64,000 nucleotides of DNA from Synechococcus sp. KORDI-52 (GCF_000737595.1 NZ_CP006271.1:372001-436000); one strand, 5' to 3'. Shown: positions 42,453 to 52,206, numbered from the stretch's first letter. A program made the numbers and translations. The notes: a model not told the origin generated them from the letters alone.

Positions 42453-44030
42453 TTAAGGGGACTGCACCGGTGTTGAGAGTGAGCCGTAGACAGTCCCTGG
42501 GTAGTAATGGCTAAGGATCCGCTCCACGGACCAGCCCCGCCAGGCCAGATCAATGGCTCCAGCCTGCGACAAACCGGCCCCGTGGCCAAAGCCACCACCC
42601 ACCACCCACCAGCGTTCAGCCCCCTGAGGCTCCAAGACGAACAGGGTGCTGGGCAGTGTGCGAAGGGTTCGACGAATGGCATCCAACTTGAGAATGACCG
42701 GAGCGGCGTCGCTGCTGCCTGAGATCTGCAAGGCCAGCACCCGACCGCTGGCGCCCCGCTCCAGAACCTTCAATTGCAAAGGAGAAACCAGCGGGTCTGC
42801 GGCAGCTCCGAGAGCCTGACGCAAGGTCGGGCCCGAGAGGGTTCGGCCCCAACGGAAGCGGGGATGCTGCTTTCCATAGGCGCCCGAACGGTCAGCCAGT
42901 AAGGCATGCACCGCCTGTCGCTTCTGCAGAGGCAAGGAATAACGGCTGCTCCAGCCCTCATCCCCATCCGGTTTCGGACGCAGGTAGGTGGTGGGCTGCA
43001 TGGCCCAGGCTTCAGCGCCAGCGGCCATCACCCCGCCATTGGTGGCGTGATACACAGCGCTGATCGGTTTGCCGTTGAGGCTGAGCAACTTTCCCTGGGT
43101 GGCCTCAATCGCCTCACGTACAGCGGCTCCCGCATGGCGGGGATCGCTGTAGACCTGGCACTGGGTGTCACTGCACAAGTGATACCCATCGATGCTGAAG
43201 CGGTGGCTGTTGGCCAGAGCCCAGGTGCGCGCCAGAACCGTCTGGGCCTGCAACGCAGCCATCGGAGAACCGGCACCGATCTCATGGGGCACCACCCCCT
43301 CCAGATACCGCTCCACCGGCACTTGCTCCACAAGGGTCCAGCTGCCGTAGGCATCCCGTTGCAAGCGAAAGGGGCCCTGAAAACGTCCACCACCCCAAAG
43401 CAACCCATCCGAGGCCTCAATCGAGACAGGCCCCTGCAAGGTGCGCCCTCCCTCCGGCGTCTGCAACACCGGTTCGACGGTGCTGGTGACCGTACCTTGC
43501 CAATCGCGAACAGCCAGACCCTCGGGCACAGGCGAACCTTCCGGGGCCCAGACCTCCCATTCGTTGGGGTGGGCCACCTCGACCGCAACTCCCAGAGCCC
43601 GCCAACGGGTGGCGATGCGATCGGCCGACTCGAAACTGGCGTAAGGGCCTGCGATCCGACGTGCCAGGGGCAGCGGACGAGCCAAGGGGACGCTACGCCA
43701 GGTGATCACGAAGCTCGACCCACTGCGTTGCTCCCCCGTTGCATCTCGAAGGGTGAGCGATCCAGCAAAGGCACGCAAATTCAGCGGAGCGGCAGCCGCC
43801 GCGTCACCCAGATGGTCAGCCAAGGCAACCCACAGCACCGGTTTGAGGCCCGCCAAAGGCGGTGGATCCGCAACGGAACGATGCGTCAACCGTTGAGCCG
43901 GTTCCGGAGGAGAAGGCTCAGGGGACACGGCAGGCTCAACATTGCCGGTTTGCAGAGCCTCGACCTGCTGTCGGGCAGCGCAACCCAGACCCATGCAGAC
44001 CAGCAACGTGATCGAAAGAAGCCGAATCAT
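42453..44030 (-). CDS. exported SpoIID/LytB-domain protein
   Basis: 525 residues with an N-terminal signal peptide ending near a Cys ([13 protein letters not shown], possibly a lipoprotein site, though the lipobox is imperfect). Residues ~95-190 include a SPOR-like stretch ([20 protein letters not shown]). The SpoIID domain follows: [56 protein letters not shown], and [20 protein letters not shown] at the end. SpoIID of Bacillus is a lytic transglycosylase; whether cyanobacterial relatives cut glycan is not certain. It lies upstream of, and on the same strand as, the GT2 gene. Confidence 0.86.
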   Translation of the reverse strand: MIRLLSITLLVCMGLGCAARQQVEALQTGNVEPAVSPEPSPPEPAQRLTHRSVADPPPLAGLKPVLWVALADHLGDAAAAAPLNLRAFAGSLTLRDATGEQRSGSSFVITWRSVPLARPLPLARRIAGPYASFESADRIATRWRALGVAVEVAHPNEWEVWAPEGSPVPEGLAVRDWQGTVTSTVEPVLQTPEGGRTLQGPVSIEASDGLLWGGGRFQGPFRLQRDAYGSWTLVEQVPVERYLEGVVPHEIGAGSPMAALQAQTVLARTWALANSHRFSIDGYHLCSDTQCQVYSDPRHAGAAVREAIEATQGKLLSLNGKPISAVYHATNGGVMAAGAEAWAMQPTTYLRPKPDGDEGWSSRYSLPLQKRQAVHALLADRSGAYGKQHPRFRWGRTLSGPTLRQALGAAADPLVSPLQLKVLERGASGRVLALQISGSSDAAPVILKLDAIRRTLRTLPSTLFVLEPQGAERWWVVGGGFGHGAGLSQAGAIDLAWRGWSVERILSHYYPGTVYGSLSTPVQSP

Positions 44031-44086
44031 TCAACGGGGGCACGTCGGGACGTATTGTTGTCGTTTGTGCCCGAACGAGCAGACCA

Positions 44087-44284
44087 ATGCCCAAGCTGAA
44101 GACCCGCAAAGCTGCCGCGAAGCGGTTCAAGGCAACCGGCACTGGCAAGTTTCTGCGTCGTCGCGCTTTCCGAAACCACCTGCTGGACCACAAAACCCCC
44201 AAGCAGAAGCGTCATCTGGCCACCAAGGCTGTGGTGGACCGCACCGATGAGGAGCGCGTGACCCTGATGATGCCCTACGCCTGA
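44087..44284 (+). CDS. rpmI: ribosomal protein bL35
   Basis: A 65-residue basic 50S protein: [20 protein letters not shown] at the start, [20 protein letters not shown] in the middle. Normal length. It is followed by rplT after 56 bases, the usual pair, but infC is not with them as it is in many bacteria. Confidence 0.97.
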   Translation: MPKLKTRKAAAKRFKATGTGKFLRRRAFRNHLLDHKTPKQKRHLATKAVVDRTDEERVTLMMPYA

Positions 44285-44340
44285 GCACAGCTGCTCAGAC
44301 GAGACCGTTCGACAAGACCTGATTCAACCCTTCCAACCTC

Positions 44341-44688
44341 ATGGCCCGCGTCAAGAGAGGCAACGTCGCCCGTAAACGCCGCAACAAAATTCTGCGGCTG
44401 GCCCGTGGCTTCCGTGGTGGCAACGGAACCCTGTTCCGCACAGCGAACCAGCGGGTAATGAAAGCCCTCTGCAATGCCTACCGCGATCGTCGCCGTCGCA
44501 AGCGCGATTTCCGGCGCCTCTGGATTGCCCGTATCAATGCCGCTGCTCGCCTGAATGGCGTGAGCTACAGCCGTCTGATGGGCGGCCTCAAGAAAGCCGA
44601 TGTTCGCTTGAACCGCAAGATGCTTGCTCAACTCGCGGTTGTTGACCCAGGCAGCTTCACCAACGTCGTGGCTGCAGCAAAGAGCTGA
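44341..44688 (+). CDS. rplT: ribosomal protein bL20
   Basis: A 115-residue 50S assembly protein that binds 23S rRNA early. It begins [20 protein letters not shown] and contains [19 protein letters not shown] and [19 protein letters not shown], all family hallmarks. In enterobacteria L20 represses its own operon through the leader mRNA; I could not identify such a structure here. Confidence 0.97.
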   Translation: MARVKRGNVARKRRNKILRLARGFRGGNGTLFRTANQRVMKALCNAYRDRRRRKRDFRRLWIARINAAARLNGVSYSRLMGGLKKADVRLNRKMLAQLAVVDPGSFTNVVAAAKS

Positions 44689-44697
44689 TTTCAAATC

Positions 44698-45216
44698 GTG
44701 AACCTGCTGCCCCAGACCTATCTGCTGGGCCTGGTCGGCCTGCTCTCCATCGTTGCGGTAGTGGTGGGCCGACAGTTTTTTCGTGTACGACGTGATGAAG
44801 CACGGCTGATCGAACTCGAAAAATCCGAAACGGCCTTGTCTCGACAGGCGTCAGATCTGTACGAGCTCGGATCAGTCCAATTGCGCAAACGGCTGTATCC
44901 ACAAGCTGCCGCCACCCTCAAGCAGGCGCTCAAACGCCTGAGCGGTGAACCTGATGAAGCGCGGGCGCTGATCGAAAACGCCCTCGGATTTGCTTTGGCG
45001 GCACAAAAAGACTATTCCGCTGCGACCAAACACTACAAATTGGCACTGAAGGCTAAAGCTGACTATCCAGTCGCACTCAATAACTTGGCCTTTGCCCAGG
45101 AAAAATTGCTAAAAGACGCCGAAGCTTTTTCCCTCTACGAACAGACACTGAAGCTTGATCCAGACAATGCCACCGCGAAGAAAGGCTTGAAAAAGCTCAA
45201 ACGTCGGATGAGCTAA
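44698..45216 (+). CDS. membrane-anchored TPR protein
   Basis: 172 residues from a GTG start. One transmembrane helix (residues ~5-24, YLLGLVGLLSIVAVVVGRQF) is followed by a short coiled stretch and three to four TPR units (SDLYELGSVQLRKRLYPQAA, ALGFALAAQKDYSAATKHYK, LNNLAFAQEKLLKDAEAFSL). TPR units recruit partners. Cyanobacterial proteins of this shape are linked in some cases to photosystem or pigment assembly (Ycf37/Ycf3-like), but that is an analogy only. It begins 9 bases after rplT and may share its transcript. Confidence 0.8.
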   Translation: MNLLPQTYLLGLVGLLSIVAVVVGRQFFRVRRDEARLIELEKSETALSRQASDLYELGSVQLRKRLYPQAAATLKQALKRLSGEPDEARALIENALGFALAAQKDYSAATKHYKLALKAKADYPVALNNLAFAQEKLLKDAEAFSLYEQTLKLDPDNATAKKGLKKLKRRMS

Positions 45217-45228
45217 GCGCTGAAGCAG

Positions 45229-45795
45229 TCACCACAACGGCTGAACTGGAAGTTCGTCCTGATAAACAGGTGGTTCTTCCTGACAGCGAATGGTCAATGC
45301 AAGACGTCCACCCACCCCTGTGCTGGGATTAGCCACATTCACCAGTCGAGGAGCCTGCCAACCGGTTGGGCTGAAATCCTGCAAGCCAAGGAAGACGCCT
45401 CCGGGCTCAAGACCAGCGATCAATGGATCGGCCAAGGGAATCAAATCAAGCTGATCCGACTTGGCATGGAGGTTGCCCTGCACCGGCGTCGTGACGGAGC
45501 CAAAGGTCATTGTTCCCCGGATATCCACCATCTGACCCATCGCCGTCAGCTGGCTGATGTCCAAGGTGACGTCCACTGTGGGATTGCCATCAAACGGCTC
45601 AAACGTGCCGCACCACTGCCGGGGCAAGGATTCTGCAAGCTCCGAGGCACGTGCCACAGGGTCAAAGCTCTCCACATCTCCTTGATCAACCTTGAGGGGA
45701 ACCGCCAGCTGAATCGGATCAAGAGGAAGCTGAGGATTGGCGTCGAAGGGAACCTGGCTGCCAACCGGTAAATCCATGGCGAGCAGGAGCGGCAT
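45229..45795 (-). CDS. hypothetical protein, beta-rich
   Basis: 188 residues, not recognised. The sequence is strand-rich, with repeated D/N-T-hydrophobic patterns: PTVDVTLDISQLTAMGQMVD, RGTMTFGSVTTPVQGNLHAK and GVGGRLALTIRCQ. It has two Cys residues (CGTFEPF and RCQEEPP) that could pair if it is exported. No clear signal peptide begins at the first Met, though the opening MPLLLAM is hydrophobic. Normal codon use and an uninterrupted frame between two converging neighbours support a real gene. It ends 12 bases from the stop of the TPR gene. Confidence 0.6.
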   Translation of the reverse strand: MPLLLAMDLPVGSQVPFDANPQLPLDPIQLAVPLKVDQGDVESFDPVARASELAESLPRQWCGTFEPFDGNPTVDVTLDISQLTAMGQMVDIRGTMTFGSVTTPVQGNLHAKSDQLDLIPLADPLIAGLEPGGVFLGLQDFSPTGWQAPRLVNVANPSTGVGGRLALTIRCQEEPPVYQDELPVQPLW

Positions 45796-45846
45796 GGTTG
45801 ACGATGGATGATGAAGGCACGGTAGGCCGTTTTGCTCAGAAGCGTC

Positions 45847-46665
45847 ATGGATTCGTCCTCCCCCTCATCCGACCCCCTGACCATTGGCGGGCGTCAGTTC
45901 AAGAGCCGCCTGTTCACAGGCACCGGCAAATACCCATCACTGAGTTTGATGCAACAGAGCATCGAACGATCGGGCTGCGACATGGTGACGGTGGCTGTTC
46001 GACGCGTACAGACCATGGCCGCGGGCCATGAGGGCTTGATGGACGCCATCGATTGGAACAAGATCTGGATGCTGCCCAACACCGCGGGCTGCACCAATGC
46101 CGAGGAAGCGGTGCGCGTCGCAAGGCTTGGACGGGAGCTGGCCAAGCTGGCAGGGCAGGAGGACAACACCTTCGTGAAGCTGGAGGTGATTCCTGACGCT
46201 CGGCATCTTCTACCGGATCCGATCGGCACCTTGAACGCTGCAGAACAGCTGGTACGGGAAGGTTTCACGGTGCTCCCCTACATCAATGCGGATCCCCTGC
46301 TGGCCAAACGGCTGGAAGACGTCGGGTGCGCCACGGTGATGCCGCTGGGCTCTCCAATCGGATCGGGCCAGGGGCTCAACAATGCCGCCAACATCGGTTT
46401 AATCATCGAAAACGCCGGTGTTCCGGTGGTGGTGGATGCCGGCATTGGCGTGCCCAGCGAGGCGGCACAAGCCCTCGAAATGGGCGCCGATGCCGTCCTG
46501 GTCAACAGCGCCATCGCCCTGGCGGGCGACCCCGCAGCCATGGCCGCGGCCATGGGCCAGGCGGTGATGGCCGGGCGGACCGCCCACCGCTCCGGGCGCT
46601 TGCCGCGGAGGGATCAGGCCTCTGCCAGCTCACCAACCACGGGCCTGGTGCAGACACCCCGATGA
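45847..46665 (+). CDS. thiG: thiazole synthase
   Basis: A 272-residue TIM-barrel enzyme that builds the thiazole phosphate of thiamine from DXP, dehydroglycine and the ThiS thiocarboxylate. Motifs: [14 protein letters not shown], the Schiff-base Lys in [26 protein letters not shown], and [20 protein letters not shown]. The ATG at 45847 is preferred over a TTG five codons earlier. I see no TPP riboswitch in the short upstream region. Confidence 0.96.
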   Translation: MDSSSPSSDPLTIGGRQFKSRLFTGTGKYPSLSLMQQSIERSGCDMVTVAVRRVQTMAAGHEGLMDAIDWNKIWMLPNTAGCTNAEEAVRVARLGRELAKLAGQEDNTFVKLEVIPDARHLLPDPIGTLNAAEQLVREGFTVLPYINADPLLAKRLEDVGCATVMPLGSPIGSGQGLNNAANIGLIIENAGVPVVVDAGIGVPSEAAQALEMGADAVLVNSAIALAGDPAAMAAAMGQAVMAGRTAHRSGRLPRRDQASASSPTTGLVQTPR

Positions 46666-46691
46666 AGTGAAGAGACATGAAGTGAGGTGAA

Positions 46692-46712
46692 GCCTGCTTC
46701 ATAAAGGCAGGC
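46692..46712 (+). terminator. possible hairpin downstream of thiG
   Basis: Arms GCCTGC (46692-46697) and GCAGGC (46707-46712) with a 9-base loop. It lies between thiG and the Psb34-like gene. No T tract follows, so it may end the thiG transcript weakly or belong to the leader of the next gene. Confidence 0.3.
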
Positions 46713-46757
46713 AATGAGCATTTGGACTCATAAGGTCCGACCAGTCGCATTGGACCC

Positions 46758-46931
46758 ATGTCGGTCACCACGGAAGACGGCGGTCGTCTCAACGCCTTCG
46801 CCAAGGAGCCACGCATGGAGGTGATGGACGTTGCCACCAGCCAGAGCCGCAAGCGCAGCTCAATGATGATGCTGGTGACCGGTGGATTGCTTGTGGCCGC
46901 CATGGTGGCGGTCACCGTCGCCATCAGCTGA
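46758..46931 (+). CDS. Psb34-like small thylakoid protein
   Basis: A 57-residue protein. The N-terminal half carries VTTEDGGRLNAFAKEPRMEV, which matches the T-x-E/D-GGRLN-x-FA-x-EP motif of the HliP-related Psb34 family. One transmembrane helix fills residues ~36-55 (MMMLVTGGLLVAAMVAVTVA). Psb34 binds the CP47-side module during photosystem II assembly and repair, at a site related to that of high-light-inducible proteins. The identification rests on the N-terminal motif, length and topology. It stands alone between thiG and sqdB. Confidence 0.75.
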   Translation: MSVTTEDGGRLNAFAKEPRMEVMDVATSQSRKRSSMMMLVTGGLLVAAMVAVTVAIS

Positions 46932-47005
46932 GACGGTCCACGCTGAAAATCCCTGTAGTAGCTTGCCAAGACTGAGCATCACGCTCGTTCCAGCAGGAGT
47001 TTGGG

Positions 47006-48202
47006 GTGAAAGTTCTCGTTCTCGGCGGTGACGGCTTCTGCGGCTGGCCCTGTGCGGTGAACCTGGCGGATCAGGGCCACGACGTGCTGATCGTGGACAA
47101 CCTCAGCCGTCGCAAGATCGATATCGACCTTGAAGTTGAGTCGCTGACGCCGATCGTGAGCATTGGCGAGCGGCTGAAAGCCTGGGAGCAGACCGGCGGC
47201 AAACCGATGCGGTTTGTCCACATGGACATCGCCCATGAGTACCAGAGGTTGCTGGATCTGCTTCAGGACGAGCGCCCGGATTCCGTCGTCCACTTCGCGG
47301 AACAGCGGGCCGCCCCCTACTCGATGAAGAGCAGCGCCACCAAGCGCTACACCGTCGATAACAACGTCAACGGCACCCACAACCTGCTGGCCGCGATCGT
47401 GGAAAGCGGGCAGGACATCCACGTGGTGCACCTGGGCACCATGGGCGTCTACGGCTACGGCTCCCACCGCGGCGCCACCATCCCTGAGGGCTACCTGAAG
47501 GTGGAAGTGCCCCAGCCCGATGGCAGCCGCTTTGAGGAGGAAATCCTCCACCCGGCCAGCCCCGGCAGCGTTTATCACATGACCAAGACGCTCGATCAGC
47601 TGGTCTTCCTCTACTACAACAAGAACGACAAGGTCCGGATCACTGACCTCCACCAGGGCATCGTCTGGGGGACCAACACCGACGCAACCGACCGGGACCC
47701 ACGACTGACGAACCGCTTCGACTACGACGGTGACTACGGAACCGTGCTGAACCGCTTCCTGATGCAGGCGGCCATCGGCTACCCGCTCACCGTTCACGGC
47801 ACCGGGGGCCAAACCCGCGCCTTCATCCACATCCGCGATTCCGTGCGCTGCGTGCAGCTGGCGCTGGAGAACCCCCCGGACCAAGGGGAGCGGGTGAAGA
47901 TTTTCAACCAGATGACCGAGAGCCATCAGGTGGGCGAACTGGCCAAGAAAGTGGCTGCTCTCACTGGTGCTCAGGTGAACAACCTGCCCAATCCGCGCAA
48001 CGAAGCCGTTGAAAACGATCTGATCGTGGACAACCGTTGTTTCATCGAACTGGGGCTCAATCCCACCACCCTCGATGACGGCCTGCTGAAGGAAGTGGTG
48101 GAGATCGCCACCCGCTACGCCGACCGGTGCGACCGCAACCGCATCCTCTGCACCTCCGCATGGACCAAAACCCAGGCCCAGGCCATCGGCACCGCATCCT
48201 GA
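47006..48202 (+). CDS. sqdB: UDP-sulfoquinovose synthase
   Basis: A 398-residue short-chain dehydrogenase-type enzyme that makes UDP-sulfoquinovose from UDP-glucose and sulfite. Motifs: NAD-binding VLVLGGDGFCGWPCAVNLAD, substrate segment VDNLSRRKIDIDLEVESLTP, and the catalytic pair in VYHMTKTLDQLV (YxxxK). It starts at GTG. Together with sqdX 13 bases downstream it gives the sulfolipid SQDG, an acidic thylakoid lipid that spares phosphate. Confidence 0.97.
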   Translation: MKVLVLGGDGFCGWPCAVNLADQGHDVLIVDNLSRRKIDIDLEVESLTPIVSIGERLKAWEQTGGKPMRFVHMDIAHEYQRLLDLLQDERPDSVVHFAEQRAAPYSMKSSATKRYTVDNNVNGTHNLLAAIVESGQDIHVVHLGTMGVYGYGSHRGATIPEGYLKVEVPQPDGSRFEEEILHPASPGSVYHMTKTLDQLVFLYYNKNDKVRITDLHQGIVWGTNTDATDRDPRLTNRFDYDGDYGTVLNRFLMQAAIGYPLTVHGTGGQTRAFIHIRDSVRCVQLALENPPDQGERVKIFNQMTESHQVGELAKKVAALTGAQVNNLPNPRNEAVENDLIVDNRCFIELGLNPTTLDDGLLKEVVEIATRYADRCDRNRILCTSAWTKTQAQAIGTAS

Positions 48203-48215
48203 TCGAACGTCATCC

Positions 48216-49361
48216 TTGAAAGTCGCCTTTTTCACCGAAACCTTCCTGCCGAAGGTCGATGGCATCGTCACCCGCCTCACCAAGACGGTGAAGCATCTGG
48301 TGGACGCCGGCGATGAGGTGGTGGTCTTCTGTCCGGAAGGCTGCCCGGAGGAGTACATGGGAGCTCGGCTGATCGGCGTTCCAGCAATGCCGCTGCCGCT
48401 CTATCCGGAGCTGAAACTGGCCTTGCCTCGCCCAGCGGTGTCGGACGCGATCGATGCATTCCAACCCGACCTGATCCATGTGGTGAACCCGGCGGTGCTG
48501 GGTCTCGGCGGCATCTGGCTCGCGAAGAACAAAGGCATCCCCCTGGTCGCCAGCTATCACACCCACCTGCCCAAGTACCTCGAGCACTACGGATTGGGAA
48601 TGCTGGAGCCGCTCCTGTGGGAAATGCTCAAGGCCGCGCACAACCAGGCCCTGCTGAATCTGTGCACCTCAACCGCCATGGTGAAGGAGCTCAGCGACAA
48701 GGGCATTCAACACACTGATCTGTGGCAGCGGGGCGTGGACACGGAGTTGTTCCGTCCTGAGCTGCGCAGCGCGGAACGGCGCCAGCGGCTTCTCGGGGGC
48801 CATGACGACCGCGGTGCCCTGCTGCTGTACGTCGGCCGCCTCTCCGCCGAGAAGCAGATTGAACGTATCCGCCCCGTGCTGGAAGCCCTTCCCGATGCAC
48901 GGCTGGCCCTGGTTGGCGATGGTCCCCACCGCCAGCAACTGGAAAAACATTTCGAGGGAACCGCCACCACCTTCGTCGGTTATCTCGCAGGGGAAGACCT
49001 GGCAGGGGCCTACGCCAGCGGCGATGCCTTCCTGTTCCCCTCCAGCACAGAGACGCTGGGCCTGGTGCTGCTGGAAGCCATGGCAGCCGGGTGTCCCGTG
49101 GTCGGCGCCAACCGTGGCGGCATCCCCGACATCATCACCGACGGCATCAACGGCTGTCTCTATGAACCCGACGGCGCCGACGGAGGCGCCGCAAGCCTGA
49201 TCGAAGCCACCCGCCGTCTGCTGGGCAACGACCTCGAACGCCAGGCTCTGCGCACTTCAGCCCGTGCCGAAGCCGAGCGCTGGGGCTGGGCGGGTGCCAC
49301 CGAACAACTGCGGACCTACTACCGCACGGTGCTGTCCACACCTCAACTCACGGCCGCCTAG
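48216..49361 (+). CDS. sqdX: sulfoquinovosyl diacylglycerol synthase
   Basis: A 381-residue GT4 (GT-B fold) transferase that moves sulfoquinovose to diacylglycerol. It opens KVAFFTETFLPKVDGIVTRL, has ASYHTHLPKYLEHYG in the acceptor half and the donor-site motif PSSTETLGLVLLEAMAAGCP with the E-x7-E pair. The start is TTG. It forms an operon with sqdB and overlaps the stop of the convergent mrdA by 4 bases. Confidence 0.96.
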   Translation: MKVAFFTETFLPKVDGIVTRLTKTVKHLVDAGDEVVVFCPEGCPEEYMGARLIGVPAMPLPLYPELKLALPRPAVSDAIDAFQPDLIHVVNPAVLGLGGIWLAKNKGIPLVASYHTHLPKYLEHYGLGMLEPLLWEMLKAAHNQALLNLCTSTAMVKELSDKGIQHTDLWQRGVDTELFRPELRSAERRQRLLGGHDDRGALLLYVGRLSAEKQIERIRPVLEALPDARLALVGDGPHRQQLEKHFEGTATTFVGYLAGEDLAGAYASGDAFLFPSSTETLGLVLLEAMAAGCPVVGANRGGIPDIITDGINGCLYEPDGADGGAASLIEATRRLLGNDLERQALRTSARAEAERWGWAGATEQLRTYYRTVLSTPQLTAA

Positions 49362-51145
49362 CGCTGCCGGGTCCTTTCCCACTCCGCCAGCACCTTTTTG
49401 GCCATCGGCAGAGCGTGAACGGATCCACCGCCTGGGGTGTTCTGGGCAAAGGCCACCACCACAATCTTGCCGTCGGGATAGGGGGCATAGCAGCCGAACC
49501 AGGCATGGTCAGGTCCTCCCGTGCTGTCCTCCGCCGTTCCGGTTTTGCCGGCCGCCGGTGGAATGCCAGGACCATTGAGGCCTGCACCGGTTCCGGCCTC
49601 CACCACTTTGCGCAACCCCTCCCGGATCGTCTGCAAGGTTGAAGGCTTGATCGCCACCTTGGTTCGGTGCTCTGGGCTCAGCCAATCGATGTCACCGGAG
49701 GCAAGGTGCGGCGTCACCAACCAACCACCATTGGCGAACACCGCATAGGCGCGGGCTAACTGAAGAGGGGTGATCTGCACCACGGACTGACCGATGGAGG
49801 CACTGGCCATGTCCTCAGGGATCCAGGGGCTCGTGCCGGGATCAGTCCAGCCGCGGCCGCGTGCTGCCCAGTCTTCATCCCCCACCAACCCGACACTCTC
49901 TTCCCAGCCGATCTCAATACCGGTCTTCTGCTGAAAGCCCAGCTGATCAGCCGCCTGTTTCAGCGCCTTGGAGCCGACTCCAACCCCCACTTGGTAGAAG
50001 AACGTGTTGCTGGAGAAGCGCAGAGCATCGGCATAGCCGATGTGACCGAAGCCAGCCCCGTTGTGATCAGGGAAACAGTGGCCGCCGTAGGTGATGCAGG
50101 CCTTGGTATGCAGCTTGGTATCGGGCGGGAATTTGCCCGACTCCATGCCGGCTATCGCTGTCACCGGCTTCCAGGTGCTGCCGGGGTCATAGGGATTCAT
50201 GGCCCGAGACAGCAACGGTTTCTTCGGATTGGAGAAAAGGGCGTCGTACTCCCTCTGGGTGGTGATCAGCTTGGAGAAAAAGTTCGGATCAAAACTGGGG
50301 CGGCTGGCCAAGGCCAACACGGCACCTGTGGCCGCCTCCAACGCCACCACGGCGCCGCCAGGCTTGTCCGCCAGCGCTTGCTCCGCCACCCGCTGCAGAT
50401 CCAGATCGAGGGTGAGCACCAGATCCTTTCCTGCTTCTGAGGGGCGATCACCCAGGTTGCGCTGTACCTCACCCATGGCATTCACCTCCAGCATCTGGCC
50501 GCCCCACTTGCCACGCAGATGGCTCTCGTAGGCGGCTTCAACCCCGGTGCGACCGATCCGATCGCGGATCTTGTAGCCCTTTTCCGCCAGAACGTCGTAT
50601 TCGTTTTCCGTGATCGGCTGGGTGTAGCCGAGGGCGTGAGCCGCCAGGGTTCCGTTGGGATAGGACCGCAGAATGTCGACGTCCACCTGGGCACCCCGCA
50701 ACACCAGGGCCTGTTCACGGAAGCGCAGCACCTGTTCCGGCTTGAGATCCAGGGCCAATGTGGTGCGATAACCATCCCGATCCAAACCCTTCTGACGGCG
50801 CTGATCCAGCAGATCAGGCTCCAGATTCAGCAGCCTGGCCAGGCGATCACGCAGATCAGGCCAGTCGTCATCGCTGACCAGACGCGGCTCGAGGTACAGC
50901 GAATAGGTGAGCTTGCTGGTGGCCAGCACCCGCCCTTTGCGATCAAGCAAGCGACCGCGGATCGGCGAGCGGGGTACAAGACGGATGCGGTTTTCATCCG
51001 CCAGTTCACGGAAGCGCGACCCCTCCAGCAGCTGCATCCAGACCAGGCGGCTGACCATGGCGCCGCAGAACATCAGCACCAACAGCAGCAGCACAAGGGG
51101 TTGCTGTCGCAGACCGGTCTGCCGCTGCTGTGCCAAACGGGTCAT
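49358..51145 (-). CDS. mrdA: penicillin-binding protein 2 (elongation transpeptidase)
   Basis: A 595-residue class B PBP. The N-terminal transmembrane helix (residues ~17-35) is followed by the non-penicillin-binding dimerisation domain (PRSPIRGRLLDRKGRVLATS), then the transpeptidase with SxxK in DPGSTWKPVTAIAGM, SxN in RFSSNTFFYQVG and the K-T-G motif in AAGKTGTAEDS. The protein crosslinks peptidoglycan with the elongasome (RodA/MreB). Its start overlaps the stop of the upstream hypothetical gene by 4 bases. Confidence 0.94.
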   Translation of the reverse strand: MTRLAQQRQTGLRQQPLVLLLLVLMFCGAMVSRLVWMQLLEGSRFRELADENRIRLVPRSPIRGRLLDRKGRVLATSKLTYSLYLEPRLVSDDDWPDLRDRLARLLNLEPDLLDQRRQKGLDRDGYRTTLALDLKPEQVLRFREQALVLRGAQVDVDILRSYPNGTLAAHALGYTQPITENEYDVLAEKGYKIRDRIGRTGVEAAYESHLRGKWGGQMLEVNAMGEVQRNLGDRPSEAGKDLVLTLDLDLQRVAEQALADKPGGAVVALEAATGAVLALASRPSFDPNFFSKLITTQREYDALFSNPKKPLLSRAMNPYDPGSTWKPVTAIAGMESGKFPPDTKLHTKACITYGGHCFPDHNGAGFGHIGYADALRFSSNTFFYQVGVGVGSKALKQAADQLGFQQKTGIEIGWEESVGLVGDEDWAARGRGWTDPGTSPWIPEDMASASIGQSVVQITPLQLARAYAVFANGGWLVTPHLASGDIDWLSPEHRTKVAIKPSTLQTIREGLRKVVEAGTGAGLNGPGIPPAAGKTGTAEDSTGGPDHAWFGCYAPYPDGKIVVVAFAQNTPGGGSVHALPMAKKVLAEWERTRQR

Positions 51146-51528
51146 CCCTGTTGCACTGGCAAGCGACGGCGCAATTCCTCAAGCCGCTCTTCAATCCGCC
51201 GCAGGGTCGGCAGCAAGTCATCCGAGTCCTCCTGGGGTTGTTCAACCGTTCCTGGTTCCTCGACGGACACGGATACCGGCATCACCGGATTGCCCAGCCC
51301 AGGGCTCACGGCATCCAACTGCTCTCGAACATCACGCGCCACGGGCTCACCCTCCTGACGCAAATCAGCGATGGGGTCCTCCGACCCGGCGGTGAACACC
51401 TCAACCACTTTGCCTGGACCTCCCTGCCGGGCCCGTTCCAGCACGGCCAGCCCGACCGGGAGCACATCCTGCATCAGCGACAGACGCAACTGGTCAAGCG
51501 GGTTGTCGGAGTTGGATTCAGCGGCCAT
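51142..51528 (-). CDS. hypothetical protein, coupled to mrdA
   Basis: 128 residues, not recognised. It begins with a helical segment (DNPLDQLRLSLMQDVLPVGL, then AVLERARQGG), continues through an acidic, Val/Pro-rich middle and ends in a charged helix suited to a coiled coil (LPTLRRIEERLEELRRRLP). No signal or membrane segment. Its last 4 bases overlap the mrdA start (ATGA type), so translation is probably coupled and the product may work with PBP2 or cell elongation. That role is inferred from position only. Confidence 0.72.
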   Translation of the reverse strand: MAAESNSDNPLDQLRLSLMQDVLPVGLAVLERARQGGPGKVVEVFTAGSEDPIADLRQEGEPVARDVREQLDAVSPGLGNPVMPVSVSVEEPGTVEQPQEDSDDLLPTLRRIEERLEELRRRLPVQQG

Positions 51529-51537
51529 GGGGCCAGA

Positions 51538-52149
51538 TCAACGAACCCCAGTCTGTCCCGAAGGAAGCGCCAATGTCGGACAGGCGGAACGATCAGCCGC
51601 CAGGGACCAACCCATCACCCCACTGAGCACCATGAGCATCACCACTGGCACCAGCGCTTTCTGGGTGGTGTCCAACAGAATCCACTCACGCCAGGCACGC
51701 CAGAAGCGGCTGCGCTCAAAGCGCCGATGTTCCCGGGTTTCATCCCGCTGACGCCGCCGGATCGCCTTGTCCACCCAACGCTCGAAAGCCCGCTTCTTGG
51801 TGATCGTCATCTTGCGTTCCACCTCGAGCATCTGCCCGGAACCCAGCTCGGGATGGAAGGTGCTGATCAGCTCGAGGCTCTTGAGGAACATCTCCACAGC
51901 GCCATCGTGAACAGCCGTGGCGTGATCATCCAGCTGACCCCAGTCGAGTTCGGGGTAAAAGCGGCTGCGGTTGGCCTTGATCTGATCTTCCGTCAGCTGA
52001 CCGGGCTCCCGCAACCAGCGATCGGTGTTGCTGTCGAACCGCCGCCAGTAGAGGAAGGGGTTCAGATAGATCGTGCGGCCACCCAGCTGAATGCTGTCCT
52101 GCTGCAACCGACGCTGCAGCTGAACATCCTGCTGTTGTGTCGCCGTCAT
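51538..52149 (-). CDS. hypothetical tail-anchored membrane protein
   Basis: 203 residues, not recognised. The bulk is hydrophilic and rich in Arg/Trp/Glu (FLYWRRFDSNTDRWLREPGQ; RRRQRDETREHRRFERSRFW). A single transmembrane helix lies near the C-terminus (residues ~168-188, ALVPVVMLMVLSGVMGWSLA) with a short outer tail containing one Cys. It begins the minus-strand series 51538 - 51142 - mrdA, 9 bases before the next gene, so a cell-envelope role is likely. Confidence 0.72.
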   Translation of the reverse strand: MTATQQQDVQLQRRLQQDSIQLGGRTIYLNPFLYWRRFDSNTDRWLREPGQLTEDQIKANRSRFYPELDWGQLDDHATAVHDGAVEMFLKSLELISTFHPELGSGQMLEVERKMTITKKRAFERWVDKAIRRRQRDETREHRRFERSRFWRAWREWILLDTTQKALVPVVMLMVLSGVMGWSLAADRSACPTLALPSGQTGVR

Positions 52150-52206
52150 ATCCCAAAGGCCGGTGGCCCAAGGTATCGATGATGTAGAGCCGTCGCCAGC
52201 CGTGAA

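Noticed and set aside
45796-45846. Possible TPP riboswitch before thiG
   Set aside because: The gap is only about 50 bases and lacks the conserved THI-box segments.
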